DNA of 7,997 nucleotides. Origin: Campylobacterales bacterium (lineage in GTDB: Bacteria; Campylobacterota; Campylobacteria; Campylobacterales; Sulfurovaceae). Within the stretch, counting starts at the first letter, position 1; each line of letters begins with the position of its first letter. The notes beneath the pieces were generated by a model. That model saw only the letters and a program-made list of their open reading frames with translations, had not been told where the DNA came from and made no database searches. The position numbers and the translations under genes were made by a program. The stretch is from positions 1 through 7,997 of the forward strand of contig JAFGWQ010000035.1 of assembly GCA_016937075.1 (NCBI GenBank), read 5' to 3'. Below are positions 1 to 6,338 of the stretch, piece by piece.

Positions 1-69
1 AGCAAGGGATGTGCCGAACTATATAAATCTCAAGAAGAAGATAGAAACAAAAGAGTAAAAGCTAGATAA
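1..69 (+). CDS. glyQ: Glycyl-tRNA synthetase alpha subunit, C-terminal end (partial)
   Basis: Frame 1 is open from the window edge and stops at TAA 67-69, giving a 22-residue tail that begins SKGCAELYKSQEED and ends in a basic stretch, RNKRVKAR. GlyQ proteins end in a helix of this kind, an Ala/Cys-rich 'AxAYxxSRE'-like segment. The following gene order (Nif3-like, Zn-ribbon, waaA) is the one that follows glyQ in Campylobacter, as I recall it. GlyQ is the catalytic alpha chain of the bacterial alpha2beta2 glycyl-tRNA synthetase, charging tRNA-Gly in the cytoplasm. Only the tail is visible, so the call rests on the short match plus synteny. The gap to the next gene is 20 bp, which suggests co-transcription. 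Confidence 0.75.
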   Translation, partial: SKGCAELYKSQEEDRNKRVKAR

Positions 70-89
70 ACAATAGTCTAAGGAGATAT

Positions 90-815
90 ATGAAAACTTC
101 AGAAATTTATGCGTTTCTAGATACTTTAAGTCCATTTTCTTTGCAAGAGAAGTGGGATAATAGCGGTCTGAATATAGGAAGCATGGATAGAGAAGTAGAG
201 CAAATCTATATTGCTTTAGACGTAGACAGTCATATATTGCAAAGCATAAAACCACATAGCCTTATCATCACACACCATCCTTTGATCTTTGGCGGATTGA
301 CATCGTTGGATTTTTCTAGGTATCCGTCTAATTTGATGGAATTGATGATAAAAAAAGATATAAGTCTTATCTCGATGCACACAAATTTTGATAAGACCCA
401 TTTAAATAAGTACGTGTTCGAAAAAATACTCGGTTTTAAACTAGAAAATGAAAGTGATTTTGTTTGTACGACTCATGGTAAATGGACTTTAGAAGAGTTA
501 ACAGGCCTTATAAAAGAAAAGCTTGGCATGGAATTTTTGAAAGTCGTTGCTCCCAAAAAAGAAATAGTTTCGATAGCTATGACAACCGGCTCTGGAGCAT
601 CGCTAATTGATGCCATTGAGGCTGATTGTTTTTTGACAGGAGATATCAAGTATCATGATGCCATGAAAGCAATTAGTCAAAATCTCATGATGGTCGATAT
701 CGGGCATTATGAGAGCGAACGATTTTTTGTGGATATTTTAGCAGGGCATTTGCAAGTTTTACCTATTTTGGCTATAATTGCGCATTCAAAAAATCCATTT
801 TCTTTTCTAAAATGA
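90..815 (+). CDS. Nif3-like dinuclear metal centre protein (YbgI/DUF34 family)
   Basis: The 241-residue protein fits the Nif3/YbgI family (about 245-280 residues for the short form without the inserted PII-like domain). Visible family signatures are KWDNSGLNIG at residues 21-30, THHPLIFGG at 61-69, SMHTNFDKTHLN at 95-106, TGDIKYHDA at 183-191 and DIGHYESER at 203-211. By comparison with E. coli YbgI, the two-metal site would be His62, His63, Asp101, His206 and Glu210, all present. Family members form hexameric toroids. Their cellular role is unsettled: some are labelled GTP cyclohydrolase 1 type 2, on thin evidence. The ATG at 90 has AGGAG at 81-85 just upstream. It follows glyQ by 20 bp and precedes the Zn-ribbon gene by 53 bp. 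I am sure of the family, not of the function. Confidence 0.92.
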   Translation: MKTSEIYAFLDTLSPFSLQEKWDNSGLNIGSMDREVEQIYIALDVDSHILQSIKPHSLIITHHPLIFGGLTSLDFSRYPSNLMELMIKKDISLISMHTNFDKTHLNKYVFEKILGFKLENESDFVCTTHGKWTLEELTGLIKEKLGMEFLKVVAPKKEIVSIAMTTGSGASLIDAIEADCFLTGDIKYHDAMKAISQNLMMVDIGHYESERFFVDILAGHLQVLPILAIIAHSKNPFSFLK

Positions 816-868
816 AAATCACCGCACAGGCATTGCAAATTATGCTTATATATTAAGAAGGACAACGC

Positions 869-1588
869 GTGAACAGAAACCTACAAGAGCTCATTGAACT
901 CTCAAAAATCGATAAAGAGATTGATAGTTTTAATCCTAAAATCGAAGCTATTGATAAAAAATTACTGAAATCTCAACAAAAACTTGATGTGCTTCAAGAC
1001 GAGATAAACAGTATTAATGCTTCCATAGAAGATAACTATAAAAAAATAAAAATGTTTGAAGAGCAAATATCTACTCTAAGCGAGCAGCTAAATGCTAATG
1101 CCAAAAAAGCAAAAGATGTTTCAACAGAAAAAGAGATGAAAGCACTTTCACTTGAAGAGGATATAGCAAAAGAAAAGATGTCATTTGCCAATGAAGAGAT
1201 AGAAAGAATCGGCAAAATAAATGAGAAAAAAAGTGCCAGCCTTGAAGAATTGAACGCTGAACTCGAATCTTTAAAAGTATCTTTGGCTGAATCAAACAAA
1301 GAAGCTCTTGAACAAAAAGAAGTAATAGAAAACAGTAAATCAAATCTGTTTAAACAAAGAGAAGAGATAGCTAATCAATTAGAACAAAAGATTTTATCAT
1401 TTTATGAAAAAATCAGACTTTGGGCTGGAAATAGTGCAGTTGTGCCGGTAAGAAAACAGGCGTGTTACGGATGTTATATGAAGATCAGTGATAAATCTTA
1501 TGCTGATGTTATAAAATCAGAAGAGATCACTACTTGCCCACATTGCGGCAGAATTCTCTATATAGAGAGAGAAAAAGACGAGAATTAA
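869..1588 (+). CDS. Coiled-coil C4 zinc-ribbon protein, HP0958 (FlgZ)-like
   Basis: The protein has 239 residues. Residues about 5-180 are a long Lys/Glu-rich heptad-like region expected to form a coiled-coil hairpin, and 196-232 form a C4 zinc ribbon with Cys199-x2-Cys202 and Cys223-x2-Cys226. The segment around 80-105 (AKDVSTEKEMKALSLEEDI) is the conserved turn region of the pfam02591 family. The best-known Campylobacterota member, H. pylori HP0958, is needed for motility: it binds and stabilises the sigma factor RpoN and affects flagellin mRNA. By inference this gene may link flagellar control to the operon, but members of this family also occur outside flagellar systems. The start is GTG at 869 with AAGGA at 858-862. 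The stop TAA is directly followed by the waaA start codon. Confidence 0.88.
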   Translation: MNRNLQELIELSKIDKEIDSFNPKIEAIDKKLLKSQQKLDVLQDEINSINASIEDNYKKIKMFEEQISTLSEQLNANAKKAKDVSTEKEMKALSLEEDIAKEKMSFANEEIERIGKINEKKSASLEELNAELESLKVSLAESNKEALEQKEVIENSKSNLFKQREEIANQLEQKILSFYEKIRLWAGNSAVVPVRKQACYGCYMKISDKSYADVIKSEEITTCPHCGRILYIEREKDEN

Positions 1589-2767
1589 TTGTATCGTTTC
1601 TTCTTTTTTTTATATTTAGCAGTTATTGCTCTTGCTTGGGTTTTGGCTCTACCATTTTTATGGATACTTTCCAAATTAAAGTCCAAGCACAAGGAGTCAT
1701 TGCCAGCAAGGTTTTGGCTTAAACATAATAAACCTTTTTTGCCAGACGGCATCTGGGTGCATGTATGCTCCTTTGGTGAAGCCAAGAGCATAACTCCGCT
1801 AATTAAGAAAATACCTTCAGATCTATTGCGCCTTAGTGCCACAACAAAGACAGGTTTTGACGAAATAAATAAATTATCAAAACAAAGCAGGTATTTGCCG
1901 TTTGAGCCGCTTTTGTTGACTTGGATAAAACCACAAAAAATGCTTATAGTTATGGAAGCAGAACTTTGGTATCTATTGTTTGCCATTGCACACAAAAAAG
2001 GCGCAAAGACATTGCTCGTTAATGCTAGAATGAGTGAAAAATCATATTCAAAATATTTACGCTTCAAGTGGCTTTATAGACGTATTTTTGAGCAGATCGA
2101 TGCTGTTTATGCACAAACCAATGAAGATGCCGCAAGGCTTATAACTTTAGGGGCGAAGAATGTAGAGGTAATGGGCAATATCAAATTTGCAAGCATTGCA
2201 AAATCTACTAAAAAGCTTCCAAAACCGGAAGGCATATTGGTATGCGGAGCTAGTACGCACGATAAAGAAGAAGCCTTAATACTTGATGCTTTTAGGGTAT
2301 TAAAATCAAAGAGATTAGATGCTAAGATAGTCATAGCACCGCGTCATCCCGAGAGATTTGATAAAGTAGAGCGTATCATGGAATCTTTTGCAAAGATACA
2401 AGGCTGGAGTTATCATCGTTGGAGCGAGAGAGCTGATTTTCAAAGCGATTTGGTGCTTTTTGATACTCTCGGCGGACTTGTGAATGTATATGCCATAAGT
2501 GATGTCGTGGTCCTTGGTGGAGCGTTTGAACCCATAGGCGGACACAATGCGGCTGAAGCAGCGCAGTTTGGATGCAAAATAATTTCAGGTAAAAACTATT
2601 TTAACCAAATAGAGATTTTTGCCGGTATTGAAGGTATCAATATAGTAGAAAATAATGAGTTAAAAGAAGCACTTTCATATCCGAATCTTTTGCCAAATTC
2701 ATCTTTGATTTCAAAAGCAAATATAAAACCTATTTTGAAGCAGATAAAAGATGTTTTACAAAATTGA
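1589..2767 (+). CDS. waaA: 3-deoxy-D-manno-octulosonic acid (Kdo) transferase
   Basis: The 392-residue GT30-family protein transfers Kdo from CMP-Kdo to lipid A precursor at the inner face of the cytoplasmic membrane, an essential step in inner-core LPS or LOS synthesis. Residues 3-28 are a hydrophobic membrane anchor. WVHVCSFGEA at 56-65 carries the expected catalytic Glu64. The acceptor-side motif is VMEAELW at 121-127, and the nucleotide-sugar motif is GGAFEPIGGHNAAEAAQFG at 310-328. Whether it adds one or more Kdo residues cannot be read from sequence. The TTG start at 1589 directly follows the stop of the previous gene in the same frame. It is the only start that keeps the anchor, because the next upstream codon is a stop, and its Shine-Dalgarno (GACGAG near 1577-1582) is weak. 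The 3' end overlaps the next gene by 17 bp. Confidence 0.93.
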   Translation: MYRFFFFLYLAVIALAWVLALPFLWILSKLKSKHKESLPARFWLKHNKPFLPDGIWVHVCSFGEAKSITPLIKKIPSDLLRLSATTKTGFDEINKLSKQSRYLPFEPLLLTWIKPQKMLIVMEAELWYLLFAIAHKKGAKTLLVNARMSEKSYSKYLRFKWLYRRIFEQIDAVYAQTNEDAARLITLGAKNVEVMGNIKFASIAKSTKKLPKPEGILVCGASTHDKEEALILDAFRVLKSKRLDAKIVIAPRHPERFDKVERIMESFAKIQGWSYHRWSERADFQSDLVLFDTLGGLVNVYAISDVVVLGGAFEPIGGHNAAEAAQFGCKIISGKNYFNQIEIFAGIEGINIVENNELKEALSYPNLLPNSSLISKANIKPILKQIKDVLQN

Positions 2768-3041
2768 AGATAACCTTGTAGTAATTAGAGTCAAAGCTCA
2801 GCCAAAAGCTAGCAAAAGTGAGTTTTGTGAGCCTTATGGAGACGATACAATCAAAGTACGCATTAAAGCTCCGGCAGTTGAAGGTGCGGCAAACGAAGAG
2901 CTGTTTAGGTTCTTGTCAAAAACATTTAAAATACCCAAAAGTAGTATAATACTAAAAAGTGGTGATACTAGTAAGATCAAAGTGATACTGTTTCCTTTGA
3001 GTGAAAAATTTAAAGAATGGATAATACAAAATGGCTACTGA
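2751..3041 (+). CDS. DUF167 / YggU family small protein
   Basis: The 96-residue protein matches the usual length of the YggU/DUF167 (PF02594) family. Recognisable family elements are the early strand with QPKASKSEF at 17-25, IKAPAVEGAANEELFRFL at 38-55, and SGDTSKIKVI at 70-79, the conserved 'SGxTSRxK' segment. Family members are small alpha/beta proteins of unknown biochemical function. The gene starts inside the last codons of waaA (17-bp overlap) and ends inside the first codons of the pseudouridine synthase gene (11-bp overlap), so its translation is almost certainly coupled to both. No strong Shine-Dalgarno precedes the ATG, only an A/G-rich GATAAAAG. Family assignment is firm; no function is proposed. 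Confidence 0.9.
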   Translation: MFYKIEDNLVVIRVKAQPKASKSEFCEPYGDDTIKVRIKAPAVEGAANEELFRFLSKTFKIPKSSIILKSGDTSKIKVILFPLSEKFKEWIIQNGY

Positions 3042-3771
3042 AAAAGCATATAAACTTTTGGCATTGCAAAAAGGAATATCAAACAATAAAGCAAAAGAAT
3101 TAATTGACAAAGGTCTTGTGTATGTAGGCGACCAGAAGGTCAAGATAGCAAGAGCAGAGATAGCAGATGATACCAAATTTCGTGTCGAAAAGCTTGAAGA
3201 TATCAAAGTCATATTTGAAGACGATTATATATTGGCTATAAACAAACCGGCATTTATGGATAGCTACGATGTCCAAGATAATATATTTGGGGCTACATTG
3301 CTGCATCGCTTGGATAGAGAAACTAGCGGCATATTGCTTTTTGGCAAAGACGAAGCATGGACGGCCAAAGCTATCGAGGCTTTTCGTCAAAGACAAGTAG
3401 AAAAAGAGTATGTAGCATGGGTAGAGGGTGTAGTTTATGAAGAGAAGGATATCGATATGCCGATCTCTACGCATAAGCATAATGGCAAAGCTTTCTCAAA
3501 AGTAGATCCAAACAAAGGCAAACCGGCTCGTACACGGATCAAACCTCTTGAAATTCAAGGCAAAAAGAGCAAGATAGATATCGAGATCGGCACGGGACGA
3601 ACACACCAAATACGTGTGCATCTAGCGCATATCGGACATCCTGTTGTCGGCGATGAGTTTTATGGAAGCAGAACAAAATCAAAGAGAATCCTGCTTCATG
3701 CTAAGCGTATTGCAATACTCGGTTATGATCTTGAAGCTCCAGAGCCAGCAGATATTCAGAAGTATAAGTAA
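3031..3771 (+). CDS. RluA-family RNA pseudouridine synthase with S4 domain
   Basis: The 246-residue protein converts specific uridines in rRNA or tRNA to pseudouridine. Residues about 4-50 look like an S4 RNA-binding domain (ALQKGISNNKAKELIDKGLVYVGDQKV is typical). The catalytic domain shows INKPAF at 70-75, the RluA active-site motif HRLDRETSG at 92-100 with catalytic Asp95, KEYVAWVEG at 125-133, and the conserved GTGRTHQIRVHLAHIGHPV at 187-205. The target base cannot be assigned by sequence, and RluC/RluD-like or tRNA specificities are all possible. The spacing between NKP and HRLD is only about 20 residues, shorter than in typical RluA proteins. The start ATG lies within the end of the DUF167 gene. 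This is the last gene of its operon, followed by 70 bp before ffh. Confidence 0.92.
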   Translation: MATEKAYKLLALQKGISNNKAKELIDKGLVYVGDQKVKIARAEIADDTKFRVEKLEDIKVIFEDDYILAINKPAFMDSYDVQDNIFGATLLHRLDRETSGILLFGKDEAWTAKAIEAFRQRQVEKEYVAWVEGVVYEEKDIDMPISTHKHNGKAFSKVDPNKGKPARTRIKPLEIQGKKSKIDIEIGTGRTHQIRVHLAHIGHPVVGDEFYGSRTKSKRILLHAKRIAILGYDLEAPEPADIQKYK

Positions 3772-3800
3772 GAAAAACATATTATTAAGCCCCTCTTGGG

Positions 3801-3806
3801 TACAAT
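3801..3806 (+). promoter_or_regulatory. Possible -10 element for ffh
   Basis: TACAAT matches the TATAAT consensus at five of six bases and lies in the 70-bp gap before ffh, 35 bp from its ATG. It would give a leader of roughly 29 nt. No good -35 is visible, as is usual for Campylobacterota sigma-70 promoters. There is no clear terminator after the preceding gene, so ffh could also be read through from upstream. The call is tentative in AT-rich DNA. Confidence 0.35.
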
Positions 3807-3841
3807 TACTTAGATATTTATAGATAATTAAGGCATGATAT

Positions 3842-5197
3842 ATGTTCGATACCATCACCGATAGTTTCAAAAATGCGATAAGCAAAATTCGTTTTCATGA
3901 TGATGAAAAAGCACTAAAGAAAGCAACCGATGAGCTTAAAAAATCGCTTCTTAAAGCCGATGTACACCACAAGGTAGTCAAAGGGCTTATCACCAATGTA
4001 GAGGCAAAGACAAAGCAGCTAGGCATTGGCAAGGATAATTTCCTAAGAGCTTTGAGCGGCGAACTTAATGCTATTCTTACAGCTCCGGGCAATCAAGGTT
4101 TTGTATTTGCTTCCAAACCGCCTACAGTTGTGCTCATGACCGGTTTGCAAGGAAGCGGAAAAACTACTACTACAGGAAAGCTCGCATATTTTCTAAAAGA
4201 ACAAAAAAAGAAAAAAGTGATGATAGTAGCTGCAGACTTGCAACGTCTTGCAGCGGTTGAACAGCTCAGACAGATTGCTGCTCAAATCGATGTGACTTTG
4301 GTAGCTGATGAAAAAGCCACACCTCAAAATATTGTCAAAGAAGCATTAGAGAAGGCCTCTAAAGAACTTTATGATGTAGTGTTGATAGATACAGCAGGAC
4401 GATTGGCTATAGACGATGAATTAATGGAAGAACTTGCGCAAGTTAAGCGCATAGCCGATCCTGATGAGATATTTTATGTAGCTGATGCAATGACCGGTCA
4501 AGATGCTATCAAAACCGCTATTACATTCAAAGAAAAGATCGGTATAAGCGGGGTAGTGCTCAGTAAATTTGACGGTGATAGCAAGGGAGGTGTCGCTCTT
4601 GGTCTTGCCGAGCAAGTAGGGGTTCCTCTGAGATTTATCGGTATCGGCGAAAAAATGCCGGATTTAGAGCAATTTATCCCAGATAGGATAGTAGGCCGTC
4701 TTATGGGGGCAGGGGACATTGAGTCTCTTGCAGAGAAAACCGCAGCAGCGATTGACCCAAAACAAGCCAAGAAATTTTCACAAAAAATTAAAAAAGGCAA
4801 ATTTAATTTTAATGACTTTTTGGAACAGGTAGAATCTGTAAAAAAACTAGGCTCTATGAAATCGATCATGGGAATGATACCCGGCATGGGTGCCATGGCA
4901 AAACAGCTAGAAAATGTAGATCTTGATAATTCGAGCGAAATGAAGATTATAAAAGCAATGATCTCATCTATGACACCAAAAGAGAGAGAAGATCCCGACC
5001 TGCTAAGTAACAGTCGCAAAAGAAGAATAGCACAAGGTGCCGGGTTGGATCAAATGCAGGTAAATCGTGTACTAAAACAATTTGCAAGTGCAGCAAAAAT
5101 GGCCAAACAGCTCTCAGGCAAGGGCGGTATGAAACAGATGCAAGACATGATGAAACAGATGCAAGGTGGCGGCGGCTTCCCAGGTATAAGAAGATAG
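3842..5197 (+). CDS. ffh: Signal recognition particle protein, SRP54 GTPase
   Basis: The 451-residue protein binds 4.5S RNA and the signal sequences of nascent inner-membrane proteins and docks with FtsY. The N domain is about residues 1-85. The G domain has P-loop GLQGSGKTTTTGKLA at 101-115, DLQRLAAVEQL at 132-142, DTAGR at 183-187, SKFDGDSKGG at 241-250 and GIGEKMPDLEQF at 267-278. The Met-rich M domain covers about 320-451, with GMIPGMG at 344-350 and a final KQMQDMMKQMQ run at 431-441. Length is normal for Ffh. The G2-side motif has Leu where most Ffh proteins have Pro (RPAA), and the G4 motif is SKFD rather than TKxD. The ATG at 3842 has TTAAGG at 3828-3833 with an 8-nt spacer. A 135-bp gap separates it from rpsP. 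Confidence 0.98.
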   Translation: MFDTITDSFKNAISKIRFHDDEKALKKATDELKKSLLKADVHHKVVKGLITNVEAKTKQLGIGKDNFLRALSGELNAILTAPGNQGFVFASKPPTVVLMTGLQGSGKTTTTGKLAYFLKEQKKKKVMIVAADLQRLAAVEQLRQIAAQIDVTLVADEKATPQNIVKEALEKASKELYDVVLIDTAGRLAIDDELMEELAQVKRIADPDEIFYVADAMTGQDAIKTAITFKEKIGISGVVLSKFDGDSKGGVALGLAEQVGVPLRFIGIGEKMPDLEQFIPDRIVGRLMGAGDIESLAEKTAAAIDPKQAKKFSQKIKKGKFNFNDFLEQVESVKKLGSMKSIMGMIPGMGAMAKQLENVDLDNSSEMKIIKAMISSMTPKEREDPDLLSNSRKRRIAQGAGLDQMQVNRVLKQFASAAKMAKQLSGKGGMKQMQDMMKQMQGGGGFPGIRR

Positions 5198-5239
5198 CTG
5201 CAAAAAATAGAGATTTTAATATACTTTTTATAAATTTTA

Positions 5240-5248
5240 TGGTATATT
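5240..5248 (+). promoter_or_regulatory. Candidate extended -10 promoter for the rpsP operon
   Basis: TG at 5240-5241, one base, then TATATT at 5243-5248 forms an extended -10, preceded by a T/A-rich tract (5212-5239) of the kind that replaces the -35 box in Campylobacterota. Transcription would begin near 5255, only a few bases before the hairpin at 5260-5305, and give a leader of about 78 nt. A perfect TATAAT at 5314-5319 is the alternative, but a start from it would fall within the Shine-Dalgarno region. Confidence 0.45.
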
Positions 5249-5259
5249 TCCATTTCTAA

Positions 5260-5305
5260 AAGTGCTTATGAGTCTTTTGTAATTTCAAAAGAGTTGTCAG
5301 CACTT
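5260..5305 (+). promoter_or_regulatory. Imperfect 20-bp hairpin in the rpsP leader
   Basis: The arm at 5260-5279 pairs with 5286-5305 around a 6-base loop (TAATTT). Eighteen of 20 positions pair: 7 bp at the top (TCTTTTG/CAAAAGA), a G-G mismatch, four pairs including two G-T wobbles, a T-C mismatch, and 7 bp at the base (AAGTGCT... against AGCACTT). The wobbles pair only in + strand RNA. There is no U-tract after it on either strand, so it does not look like an intrinsic terminator for ffh. It ends 27 bp before the rpsP ATG and could act in mRNA stability, as a ribosomal-protein binding site, or as a processing site. Function is inferred only from position. Confidence 0.6.
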
Positions 5306-5332
5306 AAAAAGTATATAATTTGAAGGAAAAAC

Positions 5333-5563
5333 ATGACAGTAATTAGAATGACTCGTATGGGCAGAAAGAAAAAACCATTTTATAGAATCGTAGTAACAGA
5401 TAGCAGAAAAAGAAGAGATGGCGGCTGGATAGAGTCTATAGGACATTATAACCCTGTATCAGCTGATAAAACTTTGGTTGTTGATACTGAGAGACTTAAC
5501 TATTGGATAAGCGTTGGAGCTCAAATGAGTCCAACTGTGAAAAAAATCACGACTGCAAAATAA
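5333..5563 (+). CDS. rpsP: 30S ribosomal protein bS16
   Basis: The 76-residue basic protein is full length for bS16, which binds 16S rRNA early in 30S assembly. Diagnostic features are the start TVIRMTRMGRKKKPFYRIVV (residues 2-21), SRKRRDGGWIESIGHYNP at 24-41, and the helix with LNYWISVGAQMSPTV at 55-69. The ATG has a strong Shine-Dalgarno, GAAGGA at 5322-5327. The gene ends with two in-frame stops (TAA TAA at 5561-5566), and the next gene starts 6 bp after the first stop in the same frame. It leads the S16-KH-RimM-TrmD-L19 operon, so its leader probably sets expression of the whole unit. Confidence 0.98.
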   Translation: MTVIRMTRMGRKKKPFYRIVVTDSRKRRDGGWIESIGHYNPVSADKTLVVDTERLNYWISVGAQMSPTVKKITTAK

Positions 5564-5569
5564 TAACAA

Positions 5570-5824
5570 ATGGTTAAAGATTTTATAGAATCTTATACTA
5601 AACTTCTAGCAACCCACCCTGAATCCGTTCAGGTGGTGCTAACTGCTTCCACACAAGAATGTGATGAAATACAAATTTTAGTTCACCCGCAAGATATTGG
5701 TAAAGTTATAGGCAAAGACGGCAAGATGATCAATGCTATTAAAACTGTAATTTCAGGATGCAAAGCCAAGGGCGGCAAAAATTATCGTCTAAGCGTGCAG
5801 GCATCCGAGCCTACAAATGTCTAA
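5570..5824 (+). CDS. khpA: KH-domain RNA-binding protein (KhpA family)
   Basis: The 84-residue protein is a single KH domain with the nucleic-acid-binding loop GKDG at residues 48-51 within IGKVIGKDGKMINAIKTVI (43-61). KhpA-type proteins are small RNA chaperones often encoded between rpsP and rimM, in Gram-positive bacteria as well. In some species they pair with KhpB/EloR and affect cell division and small-RNA networks. That partner is not in this window. The ATG at 5570 has no visible Shine-Dalgarno (upstream is AAAATAATAACAA), so initiation probably depends on ribosomes ending on rpsP. Codons 13-24 contain a bulged hairpin (5607-5641). The end overlaps rimM by 8 bp. Confidence 0.93.
   Translation: MVKDFIESYTKLLATHPESVQVVLTASTQECDEIQILVHPQDIGKVIGKDGKMINAIKTVISGCKAKGGKNYRLSVQASEPTNV
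5607..5641 (+). promoter_or_regulatory. Bulged 14-bp hairpin inside the start of khpA
   Basis: TAGC at 5607-5610 pairs with GCTA at 5638-5641, A5612 with T5637, CCA at 5614-5616 with TGG at 5634-5636, and CCTGAA at 5618-5623 with TTCAGG at 5628-5633. The loop is TCCG, a UNCG-type tetraloop sequence although closed by A-U. Three single-base bulges (5611, 5613, 5617) lie on the 5' arm. It begins 37 bp after the khpA start codon and is more GC-rich than its surroundings. A role in lowering expression downstream of rpsP is inferred; chance pairing in coding DNA cannot be excluded. Confidence 0.45.
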
Positions 5825-6338
5825 ATTTTTTATAGCACAAATCGGTCGTACAGTAGGACTGATGGGTGATTTGAAACTCCATCTTCATACAGATTTTCCA
5901 GAACAATTCAAAATAGGATCAAGATTCGATAGTGATCGTGGCGAATTAGAAGTAATATCATACAATAAAGATAGAGACATTATAAGATTTCGTGGATATG
6001 AGAGCATGGAAAGTGCCAAAAAACTCACAAATACCAAGCTTTATGCCAGTGAAGAACAGACAAAAGAAATTTGCAGCCTAAAAGATGGCGAATATTTTTG
6101 GTTTGACATCATTGGATGCAAAATAATCGAAAATGGTGAAGCTTTAGGCATAGTTAAAGATATTGAGAGACTAGCTATAAATGATTTTTTACAGATAGAT
6201 ACTGCTCATGAACTCATTGAAAACGGAATGCCAAAAAGTTTTTTAATACCGTATATCACAAGGTATATCTTAAATGTCAACTTGGAAACAAAAGAGATCG
6301 AAGTTTGTGATGCTAAGAGTATTTTAGAGAATAGCTGA
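5817..6338 (+). CDS. rimM: Ribosome maturation factor RimM
   Basis: The 173-residue protein assists maturation of the 30S head region through contact with uS19. The N-terminal RimM domain is about 1-80 with AQIGRTVGLMGDLKLHLHTD (7-26), matching the usual 'GRIxGxxGxxGxxKV' pattern. The C-terminal PRC-barrel is about 88-165 with GEYFWFDIIGC (91-101), LGIVKDI (110-116) and SFLIPYI (141-147). Length is normal. The ATG lies 8 bp inside the end of khpA and has no obvious Shine-Dalgarno, so translational coupling is likely. Its stop overlaps the trmD start by one base (TGATG at 6336-6340). Confidence 0.96.
   Translation: MSKFFIAQIGRTVGLMGDLKLHLHTDFPEQFKIGSRFDSDRGELEVISYNKDRDIIRFRGYESMESAKKLTNTKLYASEEQTKEICSLKDGEYFWFDIIGCKIIENGEALGIVKDIERLAINDFLQIDTAHELIENGMPKSFLIPYITRYILNVNLETKEIEVCDAKSILENS

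Noticed and set aside
523..540. TTGGCAT reminiscent of a sigma-54 -24 element, of interest because the next gene is HP0958-like
   Set aside because: There is no GC (-12 element) at the required spacing, and it lies inside the Nif3 coding sequence.
849..854. TATATT as a promoter for the Zn-ribbon gene
   Set aside because: It would leave a leader of about 8 nt with the Shine-Dalgarno inside or at the start of the transcript. It is more likely AT-rich spacer within an operon.
812..856. 14-codon ORF overlapping the Nif3 gene stop (ATGA)
   Set aside because: It is too short, has no conserved features and no Shine-Dalgarno of its own. The gap is better read as an ordinary spacer before the GTG start at 869.
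1585..2067. 160-codon open frame on the - strand opposite waaA
   Set aside because: It is antisense to a clear Kdo transferase, and the translated sequence shows no recognisable domain.
3790..3800. CCCC-TCTT-GGG after the pseudouridine synthase gene as a terminator
   Set aside because: A 3-bp stem is too short, and no T-run follows it.
4498..5019. 173-codon open frame on the - strand inside ffh
   Set aside because: It lies opposite well-conserved Ffh G and M domain sequence, has a low-complexity Ser/Pro/Ile composition typical of antisense frames, and no ribosome site or family resemblance.
5294..5319. TTGTCA plus TATAAT as a standard promoter just before rpsP
   Set aside because: The spacer is only 14 bp and transcription would start at the ribosome site. 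The TTGTCA bases also form part of the hairpin arm.
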